Position numbers and translations under genes: made by a program
Assembly (NCBI RefSeq): GCF_003121405.1
Contig: NZ_QBUY01000027.1
Coordinates: forward strand, 20,683-84,682
Length of the DNA stretch: 64,000 nt
Origin: Paraburkholderia sp. C35
GTDB lineage: Bacteria > Pseudomonadota > Gammaproteobacteria > Burkholderiales > Burkholderiaceae
Reading direction: 5' to 3'
The notes under the pieces: model-generated
What the model was told of the DNA's origin: nothing
The model's database searches: none
What the model saw: only the letters and a program-made list of their open reading frames with translations
Shown here: positions 35,735 through 45,083 of the stretch, piece after piece
How the letters are laid out: every line of letters begins with the position of its first letter
How positions within the stretch are numbered: position 1 is the stretch's first letter

Positions 35735-36094
35735 TCAAATCAGAACGCCGTTTTCGGCACAACGTTCGGCGTTCACTCCCGAAAATCGGAGATGCAGCAA
35801 AACGAGCGAGCGCTGCCTAAATCCGTAATGAGAATGGACAACGCCTTCTGTCAGAATGAAGGCACGCGGTTGAGCTAGCGCGCGACGATAGGCGGCGAAG
35901 GCCAACAATCGCGTCAACGCCAACGCCATCGCAATCAGGACGACAACGGTCAGCCTGAAACCCGGCGTCTCGAATGCCGATTCGCGGATACCGAACACAT
36001 CAATGGCGATAAATGCCATCGCATCAATGGTCATTGCCGCAATCGACGCTGTGACGAGATGTGCTCGAATGGATGAGACAGTTGCCCTTTTCAT
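35735..36094 (-). CDS. Small membrane protein upstream of hpnI
   Basis: A 119-residue protein with two hydrophobic segments (SIAAMTIDAMAFIAIDVFGI and LTVVVLIAMALALTRLLAFA) and a charged C-terminus. It ends 21 bases before the hpnI start on the same strand, so it may be the first gene of the hopanoid operon. I recognise no family and propose no function. Confidence 0.5.
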   Translation of the reverse strand: MKRATVSSIRAHLVTASIAAMTIDAMAFIAIDVFGIRESAFETPGFRLTVVVLIAMALALTRLLAFAAYRRALAQPRAFILTEGVVHSHYGFRQRSLVLLHLRFSGVNAERCAENGVLI

Positions 36095-36441
36095 GGATCT
36101 CGCCCGCTCCGTGATGATCGCCGATTTTCGCCTTCGGCCAAGACCTCAGACAACTTCGACATCGCGTACAACTATGCCAACGATCGTAGCGGGACTAATC
36201 TGAAGAAGAGGTTAAGGTTACGTTACGCAATATTACTGACGCTTTCGAAAGCTGTCAGCTACTGGACGTTTCTTGAAAGGAAACGGGAAATGCCTCGATG
36301 AACCGCTTCACGAACTCCGAGATTTCTTAATGTCCGGTTAAGGTGCGCTCACGTAGCATTGCCAACTAACGATCCGGCTTGAACCAAGCCGTCGTACTTC
36401 ATGCGTGCACCTCCATCCACGGACGAGGAGCGGTCCAGGCA
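36095..36441. other. Divergent promoter region of the hpn operon and phospholipase gene
   Basis: About 350 bases. The 9-mer GGTTAAGGT occurs at 36210-36218 and 36336-36344, and the following 22 bases keep partial identity (20 of 31 overall), so this could be a repeated regulatory element. No gene is seen. Confidence 0.4.
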
Positions 36442-38508
36442 ATGAAAACAAACTACAACGCCGAAGGAGCAACCAGTGAAACGGCGAGACGATCGTTCTG
36501 CTCATCACGTCGCAACTTTCTGCGTATCGCCGGGGGCACTCTCGCAGCATCATCGGTTTGTGCCTTAATGCCCCAGATGATTCATCGGGCACTCGCAACG
36601 CGAGCGCACCGCTTGACGGGAACGATCGACGATGTGAGTCATATCGTGATCCTTACGCAGGAGAACCGTTCTTTCGACCATTACTTCGGCATGCTGCGAG
36701 GCGTTCGCGGGTTCAATGACCGGATGGCAATCGCCTTGCCAAATGGGGACGCCGTATGGAAACAGCCGACGGATACGGGTTATATTCTGCCTTTCCACGC
36801 TGATATGACCGTCACACGCGCGACATGCGAGAGGGCGCCGTCGATGAACTATCCCGTCGACATAGCGATGTGGAACCATGGCTTATGTGACGAATGGAAC
36901 AAGGCGCGGTTTGCGGGACTCGGCATGAGTTATTTTTGCCGAAGTGATCTGCCCTTCTACTATGCGCTGGCCGACGCTTTTACTGTCTGCGACCAGTACT
37001 ATGCATCCACGCTAACCCAGACAAACCCGAACCGGTTGCATCTGTTTAGCGGCAGCAGCGGTCTGTCGGCAGGCTTTGTTCCCGCGCTAGATAATGTTGA
37101 GCCCGCAGCGGGCTTCACCTGGCCCACGGTGGCCGAAACACTCCAGATGGCTGGCGTGCGCTGGCGCGTGTATCAGCAGGCAGACAATTTCGACGATAAC
37201 GCGCTTGCACTATTTCGGAGCTTCCGAACCGCATCAGCGTCGAGCTTGCTCTACCGCAACGGCATGGCACGAGTCGACGATGTAGTTCGGGCGTTCGCTG
37301 CGGATGTGGCCGCTGGTACGCTTCCGCAGGTAGCATGGATCGTCGCACCGGCCGCATTGTCGGAGCATGCAAATTATCACCCGCAAGCCGGGGAGGATTT
37401 CACTGCGCGTCTGCTCGGAGCACTTTTCGCGAATCCAGAGGTTTGGTCCAGGACCGTATTCCTGCTGAACTACGACGAACAAGGCGGCTTCTTCGACCAC
37501 GAGCCGCCACCGACTCCCCCCGCTTCCGACGCGGAAGGCCGCTCGACAATCGCCACGACGGGCGAAATCTACGAAGGACTACCACTCGGTCTCGGCTTCC
37601 GGGTGCCGATGACGGTGATCTCGCCATGGTCCAAAGGAGGCTACGTATGCTCGGAGGTCTTTGATCACACCTCGATCATTCAATTCATCGAGCGCCGCTT
37701 TGGTGTTCATTGCCCGAACATCAGCCCGTGGCGTCGTGCAGTGTGCGGCGACCTCACATCCGCGTTCGACTTTCACACGCCGGACACGGCCTGGCCGTCG
37801 CTACCCGTTACTCGTACATATGTATCGGATGCCAATCGGCAATGCAGTATGCTGCCAGATCCAACCGTGCCGACGGTGCAATCGCTCCCGAAACAGGAAC
37901 CCGGCATTCGCGCGTCGCGAGCGCTACCTTATGAGATTCACGTCAGCGCGCAGGTGGATGTTCTCAGCGGAACACTATGGCTTGAGATGATCAACACCGG
38001 GGCGGCCGGAGTGGCGCTTTCAAGCTACGATCATGTGACCGGCACCAATCCGCCGCGTCGCTATGCGCTCGGTTCGGGCACGCAACTATCTGACCGTTGG
38101 GCGCATGCCCTGCCAGCCAACACCCGATATCATCTCTCGGTACGGGGACCAAACGGCTTTTTGCGGGTTTTCGCGGGTGATGTCGCCTCTGTACGCGATG
38201 TATCTCGTGCAAACCCCGAGATTCGGGCTACCAGCGACACGAAAAACAACGCGTTATGCCTAACGCTGATTAATCGTGGGAAAGCAGCCTGCGAATTTGC
38301 GATTTCATCGAACGTATATGGTGCGAGTACCCCACGGAAGTTCGCTGTCCGTGCCGGCTCCACGGTCGCCACCCTATGGCCAGTCTCGTCAAGTGGCAAC
38401 TGGTATGACCTCAGCGTCACAGTCGACGATCAGCCAGCTTTTTTGCGGCGATTTGCAGGGCGTGTGGAAAATGGCCACGACCTCATAAGCGACCCAGCGG
38501 CTGCATGA
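36442..38508 (+). CDS. plcN: Tat-exported phospholipase C (phosphocholine-specific type)
   Basis: A 688-residue protein of the bacterial phospholipase C/acid phosphatase superfamily. The N-terminus has a twin-arginine signal (SRRNFLRIAGGTLAASSV). The catalytic domain starts HIVILTQENRSFDHYFGMLR and later has NYDEQGGFFDH and VPMTVISPWSKGGYV. The C-terminal third carries two DUF756-type beta domains (VSAQVDVLSGTLWLEMINTG and ALCLTLINRGKAACEFAISS). It hydrolyses phosphatidylcholine or related phospholipids outside the cytoplasm. The ATG at 36442 is chosen for the Tat leader; an earlier ATG (36379) lies upstream. No phosphate box was confirmed. Confidence 0.92.
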   Translation: MKTNYNAEGATSETARRSFCSSRRNFLRIAGGTLAASSVCALMPQMIHRALATRAHRLTGTIDDVSHIVILTQENRSFDHYFGMLRGVRGFNDRMAIALPNGDAVWKQPTDTGYILPFHADMTVTRATCERAPSMNYPVDIAMWNHGLCDEWNKARFAGLGMSYFCRSDLPFYYALADAFTVCDQYYASTLTQTNPNRLHLFSGSSGLSAGFVPALDNVEPAAGFTWPTVAETLQMAGVRWRVYQQADNFDDNALALFRSFRTASASSLLYRNGMARVDDVVRAFAADVAAGTLPQVAWIVAPAALSEHANYHPQAGEDFTARLLGALFANPEVWSRTVFLLNYDEQGGFFDHEPPPTPPASDAEGRSTIATTGEIYEGLPLGLGFRVPMTVISPWSKGGYVCSEVFDHTSIIQFIERRFGVHCPNISPWRRAVCGDLTSAFDFHTPDTAWPSLPVTRTYVSDANRQCSMLPDPTVPTVQSLPKQEPGIRASRALPYEIHVSAQVDVLSGTLWLEMINTGAAGVALSSYDHVTGTNPPRRYALGSGTQLSDRWAHALPANTRYHLSVRGPNGFLRVFAGDVASVRDVSRANPEIRATSDTKNNALCLTLINRGKAACEFAISSNVYGASTPRKFAVRAGSTVATLWPVSSSGNWYDLSVTVDDQPAFLRRFAGRVENGHDLISDPAAA

Positions 38509-39149
38509 TGGGGCGCTCAACGAGTAATCGATCACGGGGCAGTCGTGTACAAGAGCGTTCTGGTCCGGATTGGACAGGAAAATCCAAACATCGGTTTCAA
38601 GCGGGACACAACGCCTGATTCCAAACGTCCAGATCAGATCTCAATAGCACGCGCCGGAGCGCAAACGGCATTTTCCCGTCGAAGTTCCGCAACAGTTCGC
38701 GCGGTCTCCAGGTTTCTCCTGCTCAACCACCGTCGGGCAACTCATCCGGCACGAGGCTGAAACTTTAGAACTCTTTAATTGCGCATCAATCGCAGGCCAG
38801 CGCGCATGTCCCGTACAAGTAGCGTGGGCAGTTCCCTGGCTACCAAGTGATCGCCCGCCTGAGGCCGTTTGTAGTAAATCGACGTGTGACACGCCTGCTC
38901 CGTCCAGCTGCGCGGCTCCTGAAAGATTTCTCCCAGAAACGCAAATGGCTGCGTGAACGGTCTGAAAATACGGCGAACTCAAGCTGATCGAAACTGCGGA
39001 CGCCACGGCAACAAGTCAGAAAGGGCCTTTGCCCGGGCGTTCCATCGTTAGCTCAGTCGATCATCCGAACTTCAATTTTTCAATTATTTCATTCGCATTG
39101 CGAACAATATAAAACCCTTGTTCGCAATGCTATTCATACACACCCGCTG
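38509..39149. other. Intergenic with a perfect 13-bp inverted repeat
   Basis: About 640 bases between the convergent phospholipase and porin genes. No gene is seen. GCATTGCGAACAA (39095-39107) and TTGTTCGCAATGC (39118-39130) form a perfect inverted repeat with a 10-base loop, 20 bases after the porin stop. Confidence 0.5.
39095..39130 (-). terminator. Hairpin after the porin gene
   Basis: The 13-bp perfect stem and its place just after the porin stop suggest a terminator. No long T-run follows, however, and each arm looks like half of a palindromic operator (TTCGCA-T-TGCGAA at 39092-39104). Both readings are open. Confidence 0.4.
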
Positions 39150-40328
39150 TTAGAATTTCTCCCGAATGCCGATCCGAACGAACGCCTGCCGGTCACTGCT
39201 CGACGCGCTTTGCGTGTTGATTGCCGCGACGGCCGCTTTACCCGTCGAGTCAGTTCCCGACGCCTTCTGGTAGATACCGACCATATATACGTCCGTATGT
39301 TTCGACAGAAAGTAATCGACGCCTAACGCACCCTGCAGATACTTCGCGCCTGGATTGGTCGTGCCATCCGATTCGCTGACATCGCTGCCCTTCGTGTAAT
39401 TGAACGCTGCACCGACCAGCAATGCCGGCGTCAACTGATACTTGAAGTTGAGTTCTGCATCATTGAAGGTAGCGGTTCCCGTGTAGCCCTTCGTATTTAG
39501 CGAAGCTACCGCGCCCAGATTGATCAACTTGATGTTCGAGTAGGTCGCACCAATCGTCGCGGCGCCAAAGGTGTACGCACCACCCGCAGCAATGACCTGG
39601 TAGGTATTGGCCGAGACGAAACCGCTATACACCGGCGTCGTCACCGTCGAAGCCGTGGTCGTCGATGTATTGTTGCCGAACATGCTGCCGCTATTCGCCC
39701 CCGGCGTACGCGCATTCAGGTAGCCGACAGCAAGCGTCAAGGGCCCGTTTGCGTAGCCCGCACCCAGCGACCAGATCTGATTCGACGTCACGTTGCCAGC
39801 AACGCCACCCAGACTATATGTGCCGCCAAAAGTCAGCCCCGCGTAATTCGCGCTCGCAAACTTGACGGTGTTATTGGTGCGATACGAGTTGTTCAGGTTG
39901 TCGAGTTCGCCCGGGTGCGCGCCCATGCTGCTCGCCCATTGATCGCCTGTCGCCAGAATGCCGACATAGTCCACCACCGAATCGTATTGACGCCCGAACG
40001 TCACCGTGCCGGGATTGCCTGAAAGACCCACATATGCCTGACGGCCAAACATCAGCCCGCCCTGCCCAAGTTTCCCCGTGCTGCCGTCGAAGCCATTTTC
40101 GAGCACGAAGAGCGCTTGCGTTCCGCCGCCGAGATCTTCCGCGCCGCGCAGTCCCCAACGGCTCGCCTGCAGTCCGCCGCTGGTCAGACTGTAGAGCCGG
40201 TGTCCGCCAGCGTTCGAGTTGTAGTTCAGTCCTTCGTCAAGCACGCCGTATAACGTCACGCTGCTCTGCGCGTGAGCAACGCCGGCGAACGCACTCAGAA
40301 CCGCGAGCGCAAGAAACGACTTTCTCAT
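39150..40328 (-). CDS. OmpC-like outer-membrane porin
   Basis: A complete 392-residue Burkholderia-type porin. It has a signal peptide (LALAVLSAFAGVAHA), QSSVTLYGVLDEGLNYNSNA, SRWGLRGAEDLGGGTQALFV, LMFGRQAYVGLSGNPGTVTF and the C-terminal VRIGIREKF with terminal Phe. The ATG at 40328 is the signal-peptide start; the frame is open far upstream by chance. It follows the MFS gene by 83 bases on the same strand, so it probably serves the uptake of that operon's substrate. Confidence 0.95.
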   Translation of the reverse strand: MRKSFLALAVLSAFAGVAHAQSSVTLYGVLDEGLNYNSNAGGHRLYSLTSGGLQASRWGLRGAEDLGGGTQALFVLENGFDGSTGKLGQGGLMFGRQAYVGLSGNPGTVTFGRQYDSVVDYVGILATGDQWASSMGAHPGELDNLNNSYRTNNTVKFASANYAGLTFGGTYSLGGVAGNVTSNQIWSLGAGYANGPLTLAVGYLNARTPGANSGSMFGNNTSTTTASTVTTPVYSGFVSANTYQVIAAGGAYTFGAATIGATYSNIKLINLGAVASLNTKGYTGTATFNDAELNFKYQLTPALLVGAAFNYTKGSDVSESDGTTNPGAKYLQGALGVDYFLSKHTDVYMVGIYQKASGTDSTGKAAVAAINTQSASSSDRQAFVRIGIREKF

Positions 40329-40411
40329 CGATTGATCTCCAAACGAGTGGTTTTTTATAAGGACAAACATCGGCCGTGCAGGCGGCCTTTCCAGCAACAC
40401 CGGGTGATGAA

Positions 40412-41734
40412 TCAGGTCGCCAGTCCAACGGAGCGGGCACACATCTTCGAAGGCAACAGCAGCACGCCCGCAATGCCGACCAGCACGCTTGCCTCGACGT
40501 AAAAGATCGGCGCGAGATTGCTGCCCGTCGCCTGTACCAGCCAGATGTTCACGAACGGCGCGAGTCCGCCGAAAATAAGCACCGCAATGTTGTAGGTGAC
40601 GGCTGCGCCCGTCGAACGCACGCTCACCGGGAAAATCTCCGTCAACGTGACGGGCGTCACGCCCCAGAAGAAGCTCATCAGCAGCGACACGCCCATTTGC
40701 ACCTCCACCAACGAGCGGAACGACGGCGCACTGACCAGTTGGCTGAAGAGCGGAAATGCCGCGATGCCATATGCCGTCATCGACACAAGGAGCACTGGTT
40801 TTCGACCATAACGATCCGACAGCCATCCGGCGATCGGGCAAAAAGCCATGATGACGGCCGTGCTCAGACAGGTACTGAGATTGACATCGGCAGCAGACAG
40901 TCCGAGTTGCTTCTTCGCGAAGATCGGCAGGAAGAACACGAATACATAGGCGGAAACCGTGCCGGCGACCGCTACGCCGATGCTGGCTAGCCCTTCCTTC
41001 GGATAGTCACGCAGCAGCGTTTTCAGCGGCGTTTTCTCGGCACGTTGCTCGCCGCGCTCTACCTGATTCGTGTACGCAAGAAACTCCGGCGACTCATCGA
41101 TACGCGAACGGATCAGCCAGCCGACCGGCCCGATCAGAATGCCCAGCAGAAACGGCAGACGCCATCCCCAGGCTTCGAGATCATGTGCAGACAGATTGAC
41201 CGTCAACAGCCACGCGACCATTGCGCCGACGGCAAACGCAAGCGCCTGCGAGCACATCTGGAAGCTGCCATAAAAACCGCGCCGGTTGGCAGGCGCGAAC
41301 TCCATCAGCATCGTCGTGGCGCCGCTAAACTCGCCGCCCGCCGAGAAGCCCTGGATCAGCCGTGCAAGCACCATCAGAACAGGCGCGGCAACGCCAATCG
41401 CTGCATGGGTCGGCAATATGCCGATCATCCCCGTGCCGACTGCCATCAATGCGATCGTCACCGACAGCGCCTTCTTGCGGCCAACGCGATCGCCATACAG
41501 ACCCAGCAACACGCCGCCGATCGGTCTCACTGCAAAGCTCACGCCGAATGTCGCGAGCGTCAGCAGCAGCGACGCAAACTCATTGTTGGCCGGAAAGTAC
41601 AGCCTCGCGATGGTGACGGCAAAGAGCCCGTAGATCGCAAAGTCAAACCACTCGAACGCATTGCCCAACACTGAGGCAATCACTACTTTTCGTACCATCG
41701 CCGGCGAAGGCGTCGATTTCAAGTGCATGTCCAT
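40412..41734 (-). CDS. MFS carrier, MHS type
   Basis: A 440-residue twelve-helix carrier. MHS hallmarks are VLGNAFEWFDFAIYGLFAVT in helix 1, RPIGGVLLGLYGDRVGRKKA in loop 2-3 and RLIQGFSAGGEFSGATTMLM in helix 4. The family imports carboxylates or zwitterions with protons. The ATG at 41734 lies very close to AGGAG; the ATG at 41728 has better spacing. It is between an M20 amidohydrolase gene (30 bases upstream) and a porin, so it probably imports an N-acyl amino acid or the like, which the hydrolase then cleaves. Confidence 0.88.
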   Translation of the reverse strand: MDMHLKSTPSPAMVRKVVIASVLGNAFEWFDFAIYGLFAVTIARLYFPANNEFASLLLTLATFGVSFAVRPIGGVLLGLYGDRVGRKKALSVTIALMAVGTGMIGILPTHAAIGVAAPVLMVLARLIQGFSAGGEFSGATTMLMEFAPANRRGFYGSFQMCSQALAFAVGAMVAWLLTVNLSAHDLEAWGWRLPFLLGILIGPVGWLIRSRIDESPEFLAYTNQVERGEQRAEKTPLKTLLRDYPKEGLASIGVAVAGTVSAYVFVFFLPIFAKKQLGLSAADVNLSTCLSTAVIMAFCPIAGWLSDRYGRKPVLLVSMTAYGIAAFPLFSQLVSAPSFRSLVEVQMGVSLLMSFFWGVTPVTLTEIFPVSVRSTGAAVTYNIAVLIFGGLAPFVNIWLVQATGSNLAPIFYVEASVLVGIAGVLLLPSKMCARSVGLAT

Positions 41735-41764
41735 TGCTCCTGTGCGGATGAGTCGAGTGCGGAA

Positions 41765-42919
41765 CTAACCGAGTCGCTGCTTCACGATTTCGATGAAGAC
41801 GGTAGCGCCCGTCGGCGACGTGTCGTCGTCGAAGTCGAATTCGGGGTGATGGCAGGTCAAGCCGTTATGGCCAAGGAAGAAATACGAGCCTGGCCGCTGC
41901 TGCAACATGAACGCGAAGTCTTCCGACGCCATCAAGGGCGCCACGTTGTCGATCACGTTGTCTGCGCCGAGCACACTTTCGGCGGCACGACGCACTACCT
42001 CGGTCTGTTCGGCCGTATTGACCGTGGGCGGCGAGGTCTGAAGATGCTCGAACGTCACCTCGCAGCCATACATCCGTGTCGCGCCGTCACAGATGTCGCG
42101 CAACCGCGCGAGCGTCAGTTTCTGCGCGGCGGTAGACAGGGTGCGGACGCTGCCTTCGAGCACGGCCGTATCGGCAATCACGTTGATCGCCGTTCCGGCG
42201 ATGAACTTGCACACGCTGACGACAGCCGTATCGAGCGGATCGATATTGCGGCTGACGATGCTCTGGAGCGATTGCACGACCTGGGTGCCCACGACGATGG
42301 GTTCGATAGATTTGTGCGTCAGCGCGGCGTGGCTGCCGACGCCCTTGACCGTGATCCGGAACAGATCGCAGGCCGAGAGAATCGAGCCGACACGCCCGCC
42401 GACCTTGCCCGCGGGCAACGCGTTGTTGTTGTGCAGCGCGTAGATCTCGTCACAGGGAAAACGCTCGAACAGACCGTCGTCGATCATCGCCGAGCCGCCG
42501 CGCAGCGTCTCTTCGGCGGGCTGAAAGATCAGATGCACCGTGCCGCGAAACGCACGATGCGCAGACAGATACTTCGACACGCCAAGCAGAATGGCGGTAT
42601 GCCCGTCGTGACCGCAGCCGTGAAATACATTGTCGTGCATCGAACGATGCGCGACGTCGCCTTTCTCGCTCATCGGCAATGCATCCATATCAGCGCGCAA
42701 ACCGATGGCAGGCCCCGCCCCGCGATTGCCGCGTATCGTGCCGACCACGCCCGTTCCACCGACGCCCGTCGTCACGTGGATATCCCACTCTGCCAGCAGC
42801 TTCGCCACCAGCCCCGCCGTCCGATGCTCGTGAAAACCCAGCTCGGGATGACGATGAATATCGCGCCGCCAGCCGCGCATCTGCTCCGCGAGCGCCTCCA
42901 TGACCGTGTCTTTCTCCAT
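41765..42919 (-). CDS. M20-family amidohydrolase (hippurate hydrolase-like)
   Basis: A 384-residue M20D peptidase/amidohydrolase. Metal-site motifs are RADMDALPM, FHGCGHDGHTA, FQPAEETLRGG and the dimerisation-domain His in VKGVGSHAALTH. The catalytic C-terminal motif is NGLTCHHPEFDFDD. Members hydrolyse N-acyl amino acids (hippurate, acetyl- and indole-3-acetyl-amino acids) in the cytoplasm. It is first in an operon with the MFS and porin genes and is divergent from a MarR regulator. The substrate is an amide-linked conjugate by inference. Confidence 0.92.
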   Translation of the reverse strand: MEKDTVMEALAEQMRGWRRDIHRHPELGFHEHRTAGLVAKLLAEWDIHVTTGVGGTGVVGTIRGNRGAGPAIGLRADMDALPMSEKGDVAHRSMHDNVFHGCGHDGHTAILLGVSKYLSAHRAFRGTVHLIFQPAEETLRGGSAMIDDGLFERFPCDEIYALHNNNALPAGKVGGRVGSILSACDLFRITVKGVGSHAALTHKSIEPIVVGTQVVQSLQSIVSRNIDPLDTAVVSVCKFIAGTAINVIADTAVLEGSVRTLSTAAQKLTLARLRDICDGATRMYGCEVTFEHLQTSPPTVNTAEQTEVVRRAAESVLGADNVIDNVAPLMASEDFAFMLQQRPGSYFFLGHNGLTCHHPEFDFDDDTSPTGATVFIEIVKQRLG

Positions 42920-42979
42920 ACAACCCGCCTCTATATGTATTCAGATGTCCGCCAACAATCGGCAACGCTTGCCGGTGGT

Positions 42980-43016
42980 GTATTAGTAGAATACGTCAAC
43001 AGTTGCAAACGTCAAC
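42980..43016. promoter_or_regulatory. Repeats between the amidohydrolase operon and the marR gene
   Basis: GTATT-AGTAG-AATAC (42980-42994) is an inverted repeat. It is followed by two direct copies of ACGTCAAC at 42993-43000 and 43009-43016, 16 bases apart and flanking TTGCAA. This is a candidate MarR operator region covering the divergent promoters. Confidence 0.5.
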
Positions 43017-43164
43017 TTTTCAAAAATAAGGCAATCCCTGGTTTCACAACGGACTTGAGCTATCATCCAGATCAGAAAGGAACGCGGGTTGCCTCGACCC
43101 GCATCACGCCTGGAGACCTGGAACATCCAGTCTCTTGAACCGGATCTTCGAAACGCGAGCAGGT

Positions 43165-43665
43165 ATGTCATCAGTCAAGCGGAAAGCCGACGTTGCTTCA
43201 CACAATGCGAAGTCCGCGTATTTCCTGACCTTCAAACTGGATCTGATCAAGACCGAAATGATCAGGCGGGCAAATGGCGTCTACCGACCCGCGTGCGGCC
43301 TCGACGTGCGTTCGTTGCGCGTGCTGCGGATCGTCTGCGACACGCCGGGCATCACCACGACGGCGCTCAAGGAACAGACGCTGATCGAGAAAACGCTGCT
43401 GTCGAAACTGATGGCGGATCTGATCGAGAGAAAGCTGGTGCGGCGAACCATCCATCCGGACGACGCGCGACACTTTCAGCTTTGGGCGACAGCGGCGGGC
43501 GAGAAGACACGCGTCGCCAGCGACGAACTGGGGCAATCGCTGGAAACGGAGATGTTGTCGATGCTGTCACAGGATGAACGCGACGAACTCAATCGCATCG
43601 TCGACAAGTTGGTGGATGTGTTTCGCCGGTCGGCAAGTGGTGAGGATACGAAACCAGTGGCATGA
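43165..43665 (+). CDS. MarR-family regulator
   Basis: A 166-residue winged-helix protein. It has LDVRSLRVLRIVCDTPGITT as the start of the MarR domain, LKEQTLIEKTLLSKLMADLI as the recognition helix, and RTIHPDDARHFQLWATAAGE as the wing. It is divergent from the M20 amidohydrolase/MFS/porin operon, with repeats between them, and likely represses that operon until a substrate binds. The start at 43165 fits the N-terminus better than the upstream ATG-type starts. Confidence 0.85.
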   Translation: MSSVKRKADVASHNAKSAYFLTFKLDLIKTEMIRRANGVYRPACGLDVRSLRVLRIVCDTPGITTTALKEQTLIEKTLLSKLMADLIERKLVRRTIHPDDARHFQLWATAAGEKTRVASDELGQSLETEMLSMLSQDERDELNRIVDKLVDVFRRSASGEDTKPVA

Positions 43666-43916
43666 AGTTGGGTACACCTCGCGCTCGCGCACGATTCACT
43701 GATCTGTCGAATCGATCGTGAATGTCGCTATCGCCGATCGGCAGCAAGGCGACCTGGAATGGTCCTCTGAATGGCCGTGTAAAGACGAGGGCGAACGGCC
43801 GCAGTTGGCCGATACCGCCAATTCGACAACACTCTACGCGGGTTCGCAAGCCACCTTGTCCTCGTCCGGCATACAGACCTCCTGCCACTATTCAGTGCGA
43901 CATAGCGCGGTAGTTT

Positions 43917-44813
43917 CTAGCGTTGCCCTGATGATTGTTCAAGGCGGGCGATAATCTCTAGCAAAGTTGCTTGTGCGGCCTCACTGTTCTTTTTCATCGC
44001 TATCCGCAGTTCATTCAGATCGTCGTCCTGCAAGGCAAGCTCAGTCCGAAGGGCGATGCTTGCATCGATCGATGCGTCATTGAATCTCGTGTGCCAAGCC
44101 GCCATCGCCTTAAGCCCGACGAGTTGAGCACCCAGAAGCTCGATAAATTTTTCGTCCCTGAGTTGCGTCCAATGCTCGATCTGGCGAGACTTAAAGTCAA
44201 TCTGTCCACACACAAATTGCCATTTCGCAGGGTCCGGTGGCCCCTCGAACAGCATCGATGTTTGGGTCTCTATCCAACGCCCTTGATCGTCTACTGCTCT
44301 CGTGACAGCATCACCATTTGCGAGATACTGGCTGTGATGTTGATCGATTGCAATTCGGACTTGCGACAACTCTGAGTGCATAGCTGCCATGCAATTCATG
44401 AGACTTCCGACGACAGAAACGGTATGTGCTCCGGCGACTGCATTTACTTTCCCGATAGTTGCAACGGCTTGGGAGAATTTCCTATTGATTTCAGCTGTCT
44501 GAACAGTGGGGTCGACCATAGCCCCAACTTGGCTGAGTGCTGAAAACACTGCTTCGACGGCGGGAATGTAGACCTCTCGGCGCAACTGCATTCGCCGGTT
44601 CAATGCGGCTTCCGAGACGTCGTGCTCCCGTTTGAGCGCGTTCTCATCGGCGGTGTGTCTGAGCTGCTCCCGGTGACGCCTAGACAGCCCAAAATTTGTG
44701 ACCGTGACGCCGAGCACGGTTATCAGTGAGCCTAACATCCCGGACCATATGACATCGGGTATCGCCGTGAGACACTCCCCCAACGAAGCGCAGGATGACA
44801 ATAGTTGATTCAT
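43917..44813 (-). CDS. Orphan single-pass membrane protein with helical domain
   Basis: A 298-residue protein. After a short N-terminus comes one membrane helix (VIWSGMLGSLITVLGVTVTN), followed by a basic helical stretch (RRHREQLRHTADENALKREH) and long alpha-helical regions with coiled-coil character to the end. No catalytic motif is recognised. The gene is somewhat less GC-rich than its neighbours and stands alone in an accessory patch, as recently acquired genes often do. No function is proposed. Confidence 0.65.
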   Translation of the reverse strand: MNQLLSSCASLGECLTAIPDVIWSGMLGSLITVLGVTVTNFGLSRRHREQLRHTADENALKREHDVSEAALNRRMQLRREVYIPAVEAVFSALSQVGAMVDPTVQTAEINRKFSQAVATIGKVNAVAGAHTVSVVGSLMNCMAAMHSELSQVRIAIDQHHSQYLANGDAVTRAVDDQGRWIETQTSMLFEGPPDPAKWQFVCGQIDFKSRQIEHWTQLRDEKFIELLGAQLVGLKAMAAWHTRFNDASIDASIALRTELALQDDDLNELRIAMKKNSEAAQATLLEIIARLEQSSGQR

Positions 44814-45083
44814 ACGAAGCCTTGAACTTGTTTGATTTAATCGGCTTGGAGCATCATTTGCAGCGCGCTATTTTATTAAAAAAGGCAAACGATGAGCGAG
44901 AGCAGGCCATATCCGCACATCAGGGAAGGACTCCGGGAGTTCATCCCGCGAATCAACGCCAAGCGCTTCTCTGCTTGATCCTACCGGTCCGCTGTAGCAT
45001 TGCCTACTGACGGGCCGCTTTGGCCACATCGGCTCGTCTATAATCGGGAGATCCAGAATCCACACCGCATGGAGCCGTATTTT

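Noticed and set aside
38560..38600. Another copy of the 43-nt repeat (GGTCCGGATTGGACAGG)
   Set aside because: Only short scattered matches to the core; not better than expected in GC-rich intergenic DNA.
43589..43888. 99-codon minus-strand frame after marR
   Set aside because: It overlaps the end of the marR gene and has an Arg/Pro/His-rich, unstructured product typical of GC-rich intergenic DNA.
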